A DNA stretch of 64,000 nucleotides from Albugo candida (GCA_040437565.1 JBDOQK010000004.1:248001-312000), one strand, 5' to 3'. Shown: positions 23,421-36,084, counted from the stretch's first letter. Notes: generated by a model from the sequence alone, not told the origin. Numbers and translations: made by a program.

Positions 23421-24159
23421 CCGAAGTAGATGCGCATTTTGCGTACGCGCTCTAGGTGTTCTAGATATCTGTCTATTCATATAAAAGCTTTCATTGTTGG
23501 CTTGAAGTGACATGCGAGTTGTTTCCCTCACAGGATGTATGGACCGTACTTCGTGGATTGATAACTTGTAGCGAAGGATGCTTAAATGAGGCCCTTATTA
23601 TTACACATTTCCACCATCTGCAAATAATAAAGATATCAAGCACAAGTAAAGCAGATCTTATATTTTGATCTTTAGCCATGATTGGTCTGACCGGAATGAC
23701 CGCTGGGAGAAGCACAATTAGATATCCACGATAGAGGGTGACATTTACATGTAACGCGCTCCTTGGGTCCTTCGTTTCTACGAGTCCAATTGATGCTTGC
23801 TTGCGTCATCTAAGCGCATGCTGTTGAAATTTGCTTCTTCCATTTGATTCGTCTTCAGCGCACGTGGATGTGGATACGCGTTTCGCAAATCTCCATCACT
23901 GGATCTGAGCAACGGCTTAGTGGAACTAGAGCGGTCAGTAAAACTTCTGCGGACTCCGTATAAACCCGTATACACGCTGTTTAAAACTCTTGCAAGTTGC
24001 TCCGACTCTGAGGGATTGATAATGTTACTGGATGATTTGTGACATATGCGTAATGTTAGTCTCTCTCAACCTCAGCCTCCTATGCATTAGTTTACCTTAT
24101 TTCAAAATGTATTGGGGTGTCACCGTTCAACCATAATTCATAGCTACCATCACTCCTTT

Positions 24160-25110
24160 GGCAGAAATTAGTCTTTCGTCATTGGCATTTGATATATCTA
24201 CTGATACCATTTTTGTGCTTTGCTTATGTCCAGACGGTAAATTTCTTGTTTGTGTCTCCTATCAAATAGAGATATTGAGCTTTTCCTTTAACGAATACTT
24301 TCAATATATTTTACTCTTCTGTCAGAACACGTGCTGTAAATGACCTTTCTTGTAGCTCTTCATCATATTTCCACACGCCGTTGGCGTTCGTTTTTTCTAA
24401 TTCAAGAGTAGATCTAGCTTTGAATCTCGGCTCCTTGTGATAGACAGTACCGGATGATTGTATATGCTGATTTTCAACATGTTTATTGTTGCCCGCACTT
24501 AGTGAATCATTATAACCGATACAAGGCATGATTCCACCCATATCCAAAGCCCCGAACCACAAAATTGCAGCTGGAAAATTAAGGATCGGCTTCATTTCCA
24601 CGTTGGGACTCGAGTGATAAAAGAAAATGATCAGTTCGTAGAAAAATATGTGATCNNNNNNNNNNNNNNNNNNNNNNNNNNNNNNNNNNNNNNNNNNNNN
24701 NNNNNNNNNNNNNNNNNNNNNNNNNNNNNNNNNNNNNNNNNNNNNNNNNNNNNNNAAGGCATGATTCCACCCATATCCAAAGCCCCGAACCACAAAATTG
24801 CAGCTGGAAAATTAAGGATCGGCTTCATTTCCACGTTGGGACTCGAGTGATAAAAGAAAATGATCAGTTCGTAGAAAAATATGTGATCTCGTGTGGGCGA
24901 TAGGTTGAGGGTAGGAATTGAGGTGATGTACTTCATGCACTGGCTCCATAGTACTTAGGAGCCAATCCTTGCGTTCTGCGCATCCTTTGTCCATCTTGCA
25001 AGCATTCGATTGGGGAGGAATGAAACGGTATATAATCCGCTTGGCTGAAAACGTTATGTGGTTCGTCCTATCGACAGAAGATATCATCATATCTTAGGTT
25101 CGTTATCAGC
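24160..25110 (-). repeat. Dispersed family Y, copy 1 (minus-strand coding remnant)
   Basis: Homologous copies lie at 27360-28130 (opposite strand) and 56240-56960. On the minus strand the shared peptide includes TRDHIFFYELII, MKPILNFPAAILWFGALDMG and GIMPCIGYND, continuing as ELEKTNANGVWKYDEELQE to a stop near 24311. Conserved peptide between diverged copies argues for former protein coding. Unrecognised. A gap with a 133-bp duplicated flank falls inside. Confidence 0.62.
24656..24755. other. Assembly gap, flanks duplicated
   Basis: 100 N. The 133 bases at 24523-24655 recur identically at 24756-24888. Confidence 0.97.
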
Positions 25111-25189
25111 ACATTGGTGATGTGGTGAGATTACAAAGCTTGCCATCCACGTGGGTACCAAGTGCAGGTGAGAAAAGCCTTCTTGGTTT

Positions 25190-25930
25190 TAGCTGGTTCT
25201 GAAGCGCTGAGCGCATCCCATTACCGGCTGATTTTGCACAAAGTCGTAGTTCTGAAGTCATCGAGTATTTGGGCATTTCTGATCCCCTCACGGCGATTTA
25301 TTGGCAACCGCTGATATGCATACGATACTCACTGAATTGGACACGCTACGATGTCAAAATGAGACGTGTTTGAGGTATGATTTCGTACAGTGACTGATTC
25401 GATATGTAGCCCAAAGCGGCCATATAGACGATTTTTACTGTATCCCATACATCCCGAAGCAGACTTTTATCCAAAATGCAGAAGAAAAAGCTACGACGTT
25501 GACATATTTTTTAAATAGTCATCTTGTGCCGATCTCTGAGAAATCAATTATGTCAAGCTCATCTTGCTTGACGAACTTGATGGCGGGGAATCAAGTCAGG
25601 CGTGTTTGGTACAGCTGAAAGTTCCCAACATGCTCTCGTCTTCACACCACTCGGCCTACTAGGCTCATATTTGGATGGGAATCGTCTAAGGCGTAAGTTT
25701 CCAGTACATGACAATCCAACATTGTAGAAAACGATCGTAAACGGACCGATTTGGTATGGTTCCCTCCTGAAGATTACTTCGATGCGGATGATAGAGGGGG
25801 AGGGCATTCTTAGCGTTTGAGGATCGGGGCACGTTCTATCTAGACTTGACGAAAATAGTGAATGCTCGCGAGTTCGGGAGAGCTACCATGCTGGCATCGA
25901 TGTATTTGAAAGACTATACATCTTAGATGT
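25190..25930 (+). repeat. Dispersed family X, copy 2
   Basis: Same landmarks as copy 1. Plus-strand peptide pieces look like real protein: SQHALVFTPLGLLGSYLDGN (about 25630) and FEDRGTFYLDLTKIVNAREF (about 25820), followed by GRATMLASMYLKDY. The join between them fits an intron ending TTCTTAG. Further right, about 26050-26170, another open piece reads LGSDPLYSATTYRHIQ and DAANLFINALYPRPINAAE. The family is not identified. Confidence 0.62.
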
Positions 25931-26493
25931 TTATAGTCACTCCTTGACCTAGTACGCGCTCTCGATGATAGGAGGTGGTGACTTGAAGTGTCAGGTGAAA
26001 TTTCTCAGACATCAGTACATGTATTGCGTTCTTTTTTGGCTGTAGACGATGCTTGGATCAGATCCTTTGTATTCTGCAACAACATACCGGCATATTCAAA
26101 TACCAGAGACATCAAATGAAGATGCTGCAAATCTTTTTATAAATGCATTGTACCCGAGACCGATTAATGCAGCAGAGAACGTATGAATAAATTGAACATG
26201 TTGGTGTCGAATTGACAGCTAGTACGGTTTCGTGATACCCAGGTTGTACAATACAGAGAAGGCAAGAAGTCAAATACAAGTTGGTTCCGAATCATTTGGG
26301 ATAACAAACCCGTTTGAGTTTAGCGGTGAAGAAAGATTTTGCAAGATAAAGTAAGCCTTCTTTTTTCATTCCAAAACATTGCCTTACAACCAAGCGTTCA
26401 TGATGCCTCCTGCGAAAGTGACCAAGAGGTACAAAACACCTGGTAACGCAGAATATCATTTTTAATCGATGCCAACAAAAACGTTCATGAATT

Positions 26494-26784
26494 ATGAATT
26501 TGTCTAATTCAGAGAGCTATTATGTTGATATAGCCACGTCGAGCTCACGAAGTGGAACCTCCATGCCGTTATTTGAGAGTCTTGACAATTTAATACGACC
26601 ATATAGGAAGGGCAAAAATATAAATTGTCTCATCGCATGGTCAAACCTATCTAGAGATTCCAACCATATAAACATCACACGCACGTATCCTGAGTATTGT
26701 GCAATTGCGATGGTGTTGCGGAATCTAGGAGCACCGTTGCCGAAAAAACTCGCCAATTCCGTCGCTATCGTCATATTTGTTTAG
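26494..26784 (+). CDS. Hypothetical small ORF (96 aa)
   Basis: ATG to stop, open for 96 codons, starting MNLSNSESYYVDIATSS and containing LIRPYRKGKNINCLIAWSNL and YPEYCAIAMVLRNLGAPLPK. No signal peptide, membrane segment or known motif is evident. It lies 0.3 kb right of the family X remnant and may be another exon of that decayed gene or a chance ORF. Confidence 0.25.
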   Translation: MNLSNSESYYVDIATSSSRSGTSMPLFESLDNLIRPYRKGKNINCLIAWSNLSRDSNHINITRTYPEYCAIAMVLRNLGAPLPKKLANSVAIVIFV

Positions 26785-27001
26785 ATCAGACACTTACAAT
26801 GCTCTTTCAAATTTTCTCAACCATCCGCTGTAAGAATAATGAAAGAGCGACTTTCGTTGTAGAAAACTCCAGAGCCATCCATACAGAATCCTTCCTCTGC
26901 TGTCCTAATCGCCGAAAATCTCATTGTACCGGATAGTATACGAGCTGTTTCCTATGTTCACAGAACTGGCAATACTTTCTGCCTCGCTGCTGCAGCACAA
27001 A

Positions 27002-27044
27002 GAAACAATTCACATAAAAACAATTCACATAAAAACAATTCACA
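27002..27044. repeat. Short tandem repeat, three units of about 15 bp
   Basis: The unit AAAAACAATTCACAT occurs three times in a row, the last copy ending CACAG. Confidence 0.9.
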
Positions 27045-27359
27045 GAATGAGCGTTATTGGACTGGCTCCAGTGAAGATATTGCCTGCAAGATCCTTCATA
27101 GAAGAATGATGTCAATCTCAGTCGTTGCATATTGAAGAGAATGTCGTGAATACATCGACAAGCTAACAGTTAAAAGGGAGCACTAGATTTGCTCTTCAAG
27201 AAAATTATCAGTTTTCCGTGAAAATCAGGCATGTTTCAATAAGAGGCGCTGTAGTTTTCGGCGAATAATTTATGCACTGCACAGCTCATTTAGTCCTTGA
27301 AAGATGGGAGGTATTCGCAGTGCCCTCATGTACTTCATACAGGACTACAAATTTCGAAT

Positions 27360-28130
27360 GCGCCCACTATAAAGTTATGATCTGGATTTGTTTTATCGAT
27401 CCGACGAACCCTACAACCATTTCAGCCACACACATCCGATACCGTTTCATTTCTCCCCAATCGAATGCTCACAAGATGGAGAAATGATGGGCAGAACGCA
27501 AGGATTGGCTGCTGAGTACTATGTAGCCAGTGCAAGTTCATCTCCTCAATTCCTACCCTCAACCTATCGCCCTACGAGATCACTCTCTCTCCTACGAAAT
27601 GATCATTTTCGATTAATACTTCGAGTGCCAACGTGATAATGAAGCCATTTTTTTTTTATCCAGTTGCAATTTTGTGGTCCGGAGTTTTGGATATGGGTAG
27701 AATTGTGCCCTGTTTCAGTGTTAAGCAAGGGTCGGGTGCTGGCATTCATCGAGCTGCCACAGTGCGGAATGATCGACCACCATCTCTCCCAATAGTGCAG
27801 CGGCAGAGGTAATGCGAAATGAAAGACATCAAATAGTGATAAGATGACTTTTTGCTGAAGGTATAATGGGGTCACTAACGTGCTGGCGCCAGATCGTAGA
27901 CCCATAAACGAGTAAGCCGAAAGACGTTGGTAGGGAAGAGAGAAGCTAATCTGGTATCCTATAGTGTAATTAGTTCACAAGGCACGGTTTACGATGAATC
28001 TGAAAAAGTTATCGCCTATTTTGTAGACACGTAAGCCATAATGAGAGAAACGGGAAAGTAATTCACTCACTATTCATTGCAGGAAAGATGAAGTATACTT
28101 GATCGCGATGACTAATGGGATTACCGTCAA
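27360..28130 (+). repeat. Dispersed family Y, copy 2
   Basis: It is inverted relative to copies 1 and 3. Matches include CCAATCGAATGCTCACAAGATGGA, TCCTCAATTCCTACCCTCAACCTATCGCC and a peptide AILWSGVLDMGRIVPCFS (about 27670). Further exon-like pieces (SSQGTVYDESEKVIAYFVDT near 27980) are separated by sequence ending in an acceptor-like CATTGCAG at about 28083. It contains a T-run and stops; a pseudogene copy. Confidence 0.6.
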
Positions 28131-31100
28131 ATTACTGTACTGTACATCAGAATATATATGTAAGGGGGAGGGCTAAGTCTGATTATTTGTTTCTCAAGGG
28201 ATGGTGCTTTTCCGGCACCTGGAGTGGTTGCGGCGATGCAGGAACTTTTGAATAAATTATACAAAAAGAAGCAAGCGATGACACTGAATGGACCTAAGAA
28301 TACAGCCGTACAAGCAGGACAGTCATCTACGCATCTACGTGTACTGAAGACGAAGTCCAAGAATGCGGAATACTACAAATGATATGTGCGTTTTTGATGC
28401 CGGCAAGCAGTAGAATTCACTCGCGGGAAGAAGGGAAAAGAGGCTGGTAATGATGTAGTTGCACCCTTTCTCGTCGGTGTGTTGTCTGTCTTTCGCCAAA
28501 TGTTCACGATGTTTCAATCATTGCCATAGATCAGCTTGTATATTTGCTATTTTAATCCACCAACTTTTGTTTTGTTACTTTGCGAATGCTCCTATGAAGC
28601 AGTAAACATGCGCTTCGAATCGTTGGTGGAGTGCAGTATCACCATTCCCATCCACAGCCTCAATATCGAACTCAATGTTGACAAAATCTGAACAAAACAT
28701 AACACCATGATTCATATACTTACTGACAGCACTTTATCTGAAACACGCTACAAGATTGGACGATGATTTCACCGGGCCAATATGCATCGAATAAGGTCTA
28801 AAGTACCCTGGATTTACTGATGACAGCCAAAATAGCTCTTACTACTGTACCTACTTACGAGCAGCTACAACATGCAATTGTGCTACTTACATTAAAACCT
28901 GAGCGATTGGATTGGTATTGATGTTGGCAATACAATTTTCTCTGAGAATGACATTAGAGATAATCAGCAGTAGCAAAGCATATGCATTGTGCTGTTTATA
29001 GAAGCGTTTCGTTTCGATTCAATGAAAGCCGAGTTCGACAGTCGTTCCAATCGTTTCTCAAACAAAATGAGGCAAGAGCAAGTGATATCGTAAGAAAATC
29101 ACAGTAGATGATCGCAATTTCGAAAATGCATAAACCTCTCGGGCTAAGTCTTTTCNNNNNNNNNNNNNNNNNNNNNNNNNNNNNNNNNNNNNNNNNNNNN
29201 NNNNNNNNNNNNNNNNNNNNNNNNNNNNNNNNNNNNNNNNNNNNNNNNNNNNNNNAAAATCACAGTAGATGATCGCAATTTCGAAAATGCATAAACCTCT
29301 CGGGCTAAGTCTTTTCGCTTGCATTTGATAAGAGAAGTGCTCCAACAAGGATGTATCAGTCGGGCTAGATCAAACCAGGTTTCGCTAGCTTAGCAAACTC
29401 GTCTCCTTGCCGCTGAACAGCTATGATAGACCGGTACAATCACAGACTTACAATCATTATAATACTACTAAATTCATCCAACATTTCTTATTTGTTGGCA
29501 GAGCCTATGAAAGCCTGAGTATAGGAGCTTATTTTAATTTAAAGCCATTGCAAGACGATTGCCCAGTCTATGTTGTTGTGGACGCGTAACGTGATTGTAC
29601 GAGATCTAGCTGAACTCATCCAAAGAGTATTTTCGGTGAAATTTTGGATTGGTTTGGATTATATCATGTCGCTCATAAACGATCGATTGCATTCGACAAA
29701 GTTGATGGCAATTGGTAAGAGGATACGCTATATACAACTCGTTATATTCTTAGGTGAAAATTGACAAACTACATAAAAGCATTTGAATATTGACATTATG
29801 TCCGTCTAGACATCACTGACTGTAAGTTCTCACCTCTTTCGCAGGCCTCGAGATTTACCTGCCTTTTAGTGTTGTGATACCACCGACCGCGTCTTATTCT
29901 CCCGTTATATGATAGCTGATAGCTTGAGCACAGAGTATTTAGGCCTCCCGTCAAGCCTGTAATCAGAGCTGCCGATTTAGTGGAGAATGTCCCTGTAGAT
30001 GCGTTCCTACTGATCTCATCATCGATATGCGTGGAAATGTCAGTCTGCATCAAGCACTTCCGTTTGAGCTCAACAGGATGCTCTAGAACAGACTATGCGG
30101 AATTTGGAATCGCAGGTGCAAGAACAATCCTTTATTTTGCCTTCAACTGATGTGCAACATATATCTCATCTTATCCAAGAACTCCTTTTTCTGGTTATTA
30201 GGATTGAAATCGATCTATGTTCCCGCTTCACTTCTGATCGTGCTTCACTTGAAAGTGAAGCTCCACGATAGCATCCTATCGGTGCGCCATTAAAACGCTA
30301 CTATTATTCTCGATCAATTGTCATAGACGCCCATTCTCTATGAATGATTTTGGACGTACCACAACAGGTAATTCGTTTTGATCATCAATTCTCAACGCAT
30401 GAGAGAAAGACCAGACGACTATTGCAAGCCAACGTGGGGAGCGGATGGATATGGCGCAAAATTCTCAAATCCGGGCCACTAGTTGGAAATCAAGAGGCCG
30501 TCCACTAGCAGAAACCCCATGCCACCCAGCTTTCAGGAATAACTTCGAGCAGATCATGCGACATTCCATCTTGCATTTATCTGCAATCTATCAAAATTTG
30601 AAGTCGCGAAAAATAGGTTCTCCACTAATCGAATGAGACCTGACTAAACCATAAATCACTATAGACGCTATTGCAGCAAAGTCCTTCACATATCCGGCTC
30701 GTCATAATGGAGACGGAAATCACTCCAAACTGAATTTGCATATCCAGATACAACCCTCGGTCACATTTTACGCCACCCAAAAGTTTTAATTTTAACAGAG
30801 CAGAGCATCCTCGGAGATAAGTGACTACCGAGAACACTCCACTGTCAACGAAGGGAGACACCTATCTCCGTTCCTGTAGTCATCCAGTCATTACAGTCAG
30901 ACGTGTATCAAAGATGGAATCGTACATCTTTTGGATGTGCTCTTCTTGTGCCGGCCAAGCTGCTCACGGGGTCTTTGAAGAATCGCACTTTCGACAAGAG
31001 CCGACTGAATGGATCGGTACCTTCGTCGCTCCGTCTGCACCAAGACATACAAAGTTCTATTGCCTGTTTGTCAGTGCCTATTATTGGGGCTCAACATTTT

Positions 31101-32450
31101 TATGACGATTTTAGCTGATGTGACACGATAGAAAAAGGCGTCGCGTCGGAATGAGCACGCCCCAGCTTTCATGACCTTGGAATGCCATGATTTCGTAATT
31201 TATTGCATCGAAGTGAACAGAGACCACAACGCCGAGAAATGAAAATTTCCTGCAAGCCCTACTAAGGCATCAGCAGTATGCGCTCGATCATGTTGTCTGA
31301 GCTGTCGCATCTGATAAGCTGACTATCTAGCTTCAATTGTAGCATCGGTGGCGATAGACAACTCGGTTTCTCGCATTAAAGTGTCCATAGTAGCAAAATT
31401 CCGATTGCTTCTAATGAATTACGTTAAGCTTTGTCTTTTACGTATCAGATACATAAACTCTTTCCTTTAAGACCTGCCACTTCGTGGCTCTACCAGGCGT
31501 AACATACCGACTTGAACTTGACTTTTTCCTTCGTAATTATTGCATGCTATGTGATGTGATACGCTTCATGGTAATCCTGCATTTTATATCCATGCGATTT
31601 ATGCACACATGCGTAAGCATCGTTGTCGTCTAACGACAAACACCAAACGTGGTGAATTACAAACATTTGATCATATTAGAGATAACGCGAGTAATAAAAG
31701 CATGCATTCTATGTAATGTAAGACACATCTGAAATCTTGACTGTTTTGGTTACCTTCACAATCTGAACAGCTGTTCATATCTCGAACCATCTTTTGCAGC
31801 ATCGGGGTTTAATTTGCTGCAGTATCTGAGAAAATGGTATTGAACTTTTCAAAAATTGAACTCCTTTCTGAGTTCTTCGCAGGATTTAATCGTACATTCC
31901 ACTTTCTATCCAACGATCCTGCCTCGGACCACTGTCTTATGCGGATCTGCGCACGCGGTTGCAAGCTTCTTTTGCGTGGAACTTATGTGCGCCAATGCTT
32001 CTTGGATCTCGGGCTCTTCTTCTATTCACTACAGAAACAGGAACACTTATACAATCAATATACTTCACCATATTGTAGAGACTGAGATGAACTTCGATTA
32101 TTGACCTGCGAGTGACGTCGAAAGAGTGCTCGAGATCAGAACAGACTGTCCAACCAATGAGTATTCCCACACGCCGCAGTTCGGCAAAATTAATTCTTGT
32201 GCGGAAGTCAAGGGGAGATGAAAGTGGCACTTCGGTGCTTCTGTTAGGTAGATCGTCAGATCATCGGTCTCTTTACATCTATGGCTTTATAGGCCAACAA
32301 AACACCAGGGTACATGCTACCGCAACACTGACATGAGCGCGTCCAGGAGAGCAGTATGGGTGTATTCCATTCAAGCTGAGAACTCCAATTGGCGGTTCGA
32401 TAGCGAAGCTGTATGTAGCTGAGAGGATCTTGACATAGAACACGAGAAAA
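28131..32450. other. AT-rich DNA with no recognisable gene
   Basis: Contains an assembly gap at 29156 and only short ORFs (at most about 100 codons) without motifs. No RNA gene or structured repeat seen. Some may be decayed pieces of the dispersed families, which I could not align with confidence. Confidence 0.5.
29156..29255. other. Assembly gap, flanks duplicated
   Basis: 100 N. The 61 bases at 29095-29155 recur identically at 29256-29316. Confidence 0.97.
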
Positions 32451-32531
32451 GTTTTCGTGCATTTTAAAAAGACTTTTTTTTCATCTATCGCTAAAAATCT
32501 CCAGCGTTACAGGTTTACAGTAGATGGGTTG

Positions 32532-32741
32532 ATGTACCGCCACCCATACCATTTTGCGATAAGATTACTTATTTGTCAAGGGCCATCTCGCTTTTTTCAA
32601 CAAGTGCAATTAGAAACAATCTCAGAGAACCTCGCACAAGTATTTGATCTGTTACTTGCAAAAATACCAGACATTACTTTTCTCGATCAGGAAACGGGTG
32701 AAGATGGAAGTGCGAAGAATCTCACCTTCTATTTTATGTGA
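32532..32741 (+). CDS. Hypothetical small ORF or exon (69 aa from first ATG)
   Basis: The open frame extends from about 32457. The first ATG at 32532 gives MYRHPYHFAIRLLICQG and a C-terminal half FDLLLAKIPDITFLDQETGE ending at a stop at 32739-32741. The residue mix looks protein-like, and an acceptor-like TTACAG lies just upstream (about 32510). No family recognised. Confidence 0.25.
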   Translation: MYRHPYHFAIRLLICQGPSRFFQQVQLETISENLAQVFDLLLAKIPDITFLDQETGEDGSAKNLTFYFM

Positions 32742-33613
32742 ATCAAAGATCTCTCTTTTTTCAGAAAAATATATAGGTACCATCCATATCGTACGGACGA
32801 TGCAAGCAAGGAGGATTGTGTGATGGAGGCATGGATTGCTGACGCTTATTCAATATCAATGAAATAAGCAAACATTAGACAGAAATAGCTGCGCAGTAAA
32901 CTACGAGCCATCGACTATATCAATCCATGTTCAGCACCAGCAGCAAGTTGAAAAAGGTGAGAATAGGTGTTGGTGCAAGTGAATCTTAAGAAGCTTCAAT
33001 AATCACGGAAGAGACGGCTATCAAATCTCGGCAGGTACATGTAGGCAAAGTTGCACGTTAGGTACAAAATCCAGGTAGAGCCAGGGAAAACGCCAGTTTG
33101 GTAAACGAGAACAGTAAGACGTAGAAGAGGAAGAAGAGCTGTTGAAGAGAACCATAACCCAAAATCAATTCCGCTATCATCAACGCACCCGGCATTTACA
33201 ATACAGCATGTATGATGGGGGCCGTTCGACCAACCGAATCAATCATTTTAAGCAAATCATCAAGGTGTAGCAAACTTCCGATATGATGATTGATGACTTC
33301 TCAGAAAACTCTGCTGTGTTATATCATTGTACAAAACAGTTATTCCAGCAGGTGCTACTCAAGCGAAGCTCTTATTCAGCGAGCAGAGCGTTTATTATCA
33401 AAGCTAAATGTACGCATTACTTAGATTTCACTATCCGTACCCGCTTCATGGCAGTTTAAGCACTTTCATTCGTCGGAGCCAAAGTATATACAAGATCCAT
33501 CTTCCTGTTCAAGAAGGAAATAAGGTCTAGAGTTGAATGTTAACGATGAGATATGATTGCTAGTAAATACGCTCTGGCGAAGGAGAAATTAGTTCAAGGC
33601 CGAGAATTGCATG

Positions 33614-33775
33614 CGTCAGCTGGACTTGTAGCCACTTGGCGAACAGTCTTGTCGTTTTTTTGCCTGAAAGAGGGCAACTATTGACTCACCTCCCGTACCC
33701 AAATTTACCTTACCTAATTGAATGCTCTGCACTAATGCCCAGCCCCGCATTATTTTCCCACACCAACGCAACCTC
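33614..33775 (+). repeat. Left long terminal inverted repeat
   Basis: It starts CGTCAGCTGGAC and is inverted-complementary to 34690-34853 over about 160 bp, with landmarks GTAGCCACTTGGCGAACAGT, ATTGACTCAC, CCCGTACCCA and GCACTAA. Confidence 0.75.
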
Positions 33776-34345
33776 TCACAAATGTACAGTCTGCATGAAG
33801 GGCCAAAGAGAAAGGAGGTTCTAAGTGGAATAGATGTTGTCATCGACACGGCTGGAAGGCTGCAACCCAGAATCTGGGTCGTTAATGGATTAAAGCTGCT
33901 TCGGCTAACCGAGTTGTCTGTGGATAGGCTTGTGGACTGTAAGGCGTTGACGGGAAGTTTCGATATCGAGGTGTGCCAAGTGCGAGCTGTCGTTGGTGGT
34001 CGAGTTGAGGAGTCGGAGGCTAGGCGCTGATGAGCCAGGCGTGCGAGTCGCGTGTAATTGCGCCGAGCTGGGTGAAACGCACGGGTACGTTGTGCGGCTG
34101 ATGGATGAGGTAGCGAGTGTTGCCCACCCATCGACCCCTGACCTGTGCTGAATATAACATCAATCCAACTTACAACCCCCGATCTTTGTTTGCATAGCAA
34201 AAGGGATACGGTGCTTTCAGCCTAACATTTAATTTTTATAGTACCTTCTACTTGTTGCATAGCTTTGATTTGAGAAAATAAAGCTACTCTACTTACTGAT
34301 AAACCTACACTTATAGCAGGCTTTGACCTTGATTAAATAAATCAT

Positions 34346-34445
34346 NNNNNNNNNNNNNNNNNNNNNNNNNNNNNNNNNNNNNNNNNNNNNNNNNNNNNNN
34401 NNNNNNNNNNNNNNNNNNNNNNNNNNNNNNNNNNNNNNNNNNNNN
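34346..34445. other. Assembly gap, flanks duplicated
   Basis: 100 N. The 143 bases at 34203-34345 recur identically at 34446-34588. Confidence 0.97.
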
Positions 34446-34689
34446 GGGATACGGTGCTTTCAGCCTAACATTTAATTTTTATAGTACCTTCTACTTGTTG
34501 CATAGCTTTGATTTGAGAAAATAAAGCTACTCTACTTACTGATAAACCTACACTTATAGCAGGCTTTGACCTTGATTAAATAAATCATTTTCTAGAACAA
34601 TTTGACCATCAGTACTTGATATAACATGAGCTGGTATATATGCAGAGGAAATTTCGTTGGCGTGAGAAAATAATGCGCGACCGGTGCAT

Positions 34690-34853
34690 TACATGTTTTA
34701 GATTCCTCTAGGCGAAAGTGGGTGCGGGACTGGGAGTTAGTGCACAGCATTCAGTTAGGCGAAGCTGGGTACGGGATGTGAGTCAATGATTTTCCCCTTC
34801 CAGACACAAAGACTTCTAGACTGTTCGCCAAGTGGCTACATGTCCAGCTGACG
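34690..34853 (-). repeat. Right long terminal inverted repeat
   Basis: Inverted partner of 33614-33775. Its outer part is duplicated again after the next gap (35015-35053). Confidence 0.75.
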
Positions 34854-34914
34854 TATAAGATTCTAGGCTTTGAATTACTTGTTCGAAATAAGTCGTGGAC
34901 GTGTGAAGGGCATT

Positions 34915-35014
34915 NNNNNNNNNNNNNNNNNNNNNNNNNNNNNNNNNNNNNNNNNNNNNNNNNNNNNNNNNNNNNNNNNNNNNNNNNNNNNNNNNNNNNN
35001 NNNNNNNNNNNNNN
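34915..35014. other. Assembly gap, flanks duplicated
   Basis: 100 N. The 97 bases at 34818-34914 recur identically at 35015-35111. Confidence 0.97.
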
Positions 35015-35129
35015 AGACTGTTCGCCAAGTGGCTACATGTCCAGCTGACGTATAAGATTCTAGGCTTTGAATTACTTGTTCGAAATAAGTCGTGGACGTG
35101 TGAAGGGCATTAGGCCATTCGCTTAATTT

Positions 35130-35775
35130 GTTTTGACGTTACACGTTCTTAGGCTAGTATGTGTCGTGTGCTTCGCTGCGGGACAGCTGTAGTGGAAGTC
35201 GAACCCGCCGAAGCACTTGAGCCCGGTCCATCTACTAGCCGGTGAAGTAGAGAAGAGCTAGCAAGCCTCTTCGTCAGCCGCTCAGCACGGTTCACTTAGC
35301 TAAACGCCATTCTCTTTAGCCATCATACAACGGCGCGTAGCCGCGGGACCCGGCCACCTTACATGCCTTACCCTTCTGACCGCCTAGCAATGTAATAGAG
35401 GCCCGCATGTAACTTGTTACCTTCAACACGCGAGCGGAAGCCGAGCTCACCATCTACTCACCCAAGACTCTCGCTACACTTATCGTCTCTCACCTTCGCT
35501 CCCTTCCTCTGCCCGCAGGTAGACCAGCAACCAAGTAACCGATCACCGACTCTTGAGCTATGCCGATGATAGCAACTATCGCACTTACAACCTACTCGTC
35601 TTTGGCCCTTGTGAGCTAGCGGAATGTTGTACAGGTATTTGAAGGACTTGTGTACAACACCTTGTCCGTCGTTTAGCCCTCTTCGTTTATAACTATTATT
35701 TTTGCCGTGCCTAAGTTAGCCTAGGCAACCAGAGAAGTCACATAGTCTAATTATAATAATATAGACACCTCCAGA
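35130..35775 (+). mobile_element. GC-richer block ending in a LINE-type 3' tail
   Basis: From about 35160 to 35660 the sequence is GC-richer than its surroundings and has no long ORF. It ends at 35731-35775 with AGAGAAGTCA and the 22-nt hairpin (35745-35766), as in the tails of LINE A and B. The likely reading is a short element carried by the LINE machinery, or a 5'-truncated diverged LINE. I cannot fix its left end. Confidence 0.5.
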
Positions 35776-35796
35776 TGAGCTGGCGTAGAAAGTAGA

Positions 35797-36084
35797 ATGT
35801 CTGCACCGGTCGGTTCACAAATTGCCATTTATGCAAAAAAAATTAATGAAAATGACCTATTTAAATTGAGAGGTTTAAGTAATACAGTAGTAGGATCTTA
35901 TTGTCCATTCGTGACATCCATAGTATGGGAAAAGGTTGAACTAGGAGTTAAGAAAAGTCCGAGTTTGAGAATAATTGAGGTGAAAGATTCTGTTTTCGTG
36001 TCTTTCCTTTTTTCAATAGAAGAATCAAATCTTCGGGGGTGCTTACTTCTATTATCGATGCAGAGAGATGTACTCGAAACGTAG
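35797..36084 (+). CDS. Hypothetical small ORF (95 aa)
   Basis: ATG to stop, MSAPVGSQIAIYAKKINE at the start, then VGSYCPFVTSIVWEKVELG. A possible short intron (GTGAAAG to TTTTTCAATAG, about 35980-36020) lies in frame and would join IIE to EESNLRG. It begins 20 bp right of the LINE-type tail. No family recognised. Confidence 0.25.
   Translation: MSAPVGSQIAIYAKKINENDLFKLRGLSNTVVGSYCPFVTSIVWEKVELGVKKSPSLRIIEVKDSVFVSFLFSIEESNLRGCLLLLSMQRDVLET

Larger units (their letters stand above)
33614..34853. mobile_element. Non-autonomous DNA element with long inverted ends
   Basis: Two ends of about 160 bp are inverted copies of each other, roughly three-quarters identical by eye, and enclose about 0.9 kb, part of which (33830-34170) is distinctly GC-richer. 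A minus-strand frame of 194 codons (33616-34200) and a plus-strand frame of 102 codons cover the interior, but neither resembles a transposase. Long inverted ends fit a MULE-type or fold-back element. A clear target-site duplication was not found. A gap at 34346 with a 143-bp duplicated flank inflates its length. Confidence 0.6.

Noticed and set aside
35198-35212. GGGTTCGACTTCC (minus) as a tRNA B-box
   Set aside because: It has one extra base against the consensus, no pairing T-stem, and no A-box at the right distance.
34626-35783. ATGAGCTGG at 34626-34634 and 35775-35783 as a TSD for the GC-rich element ending in the LINE tail
   Set aside because: Only 9 bp, and the interval would cut through the right inverted end of the neighbouring element, so chance is more likely.
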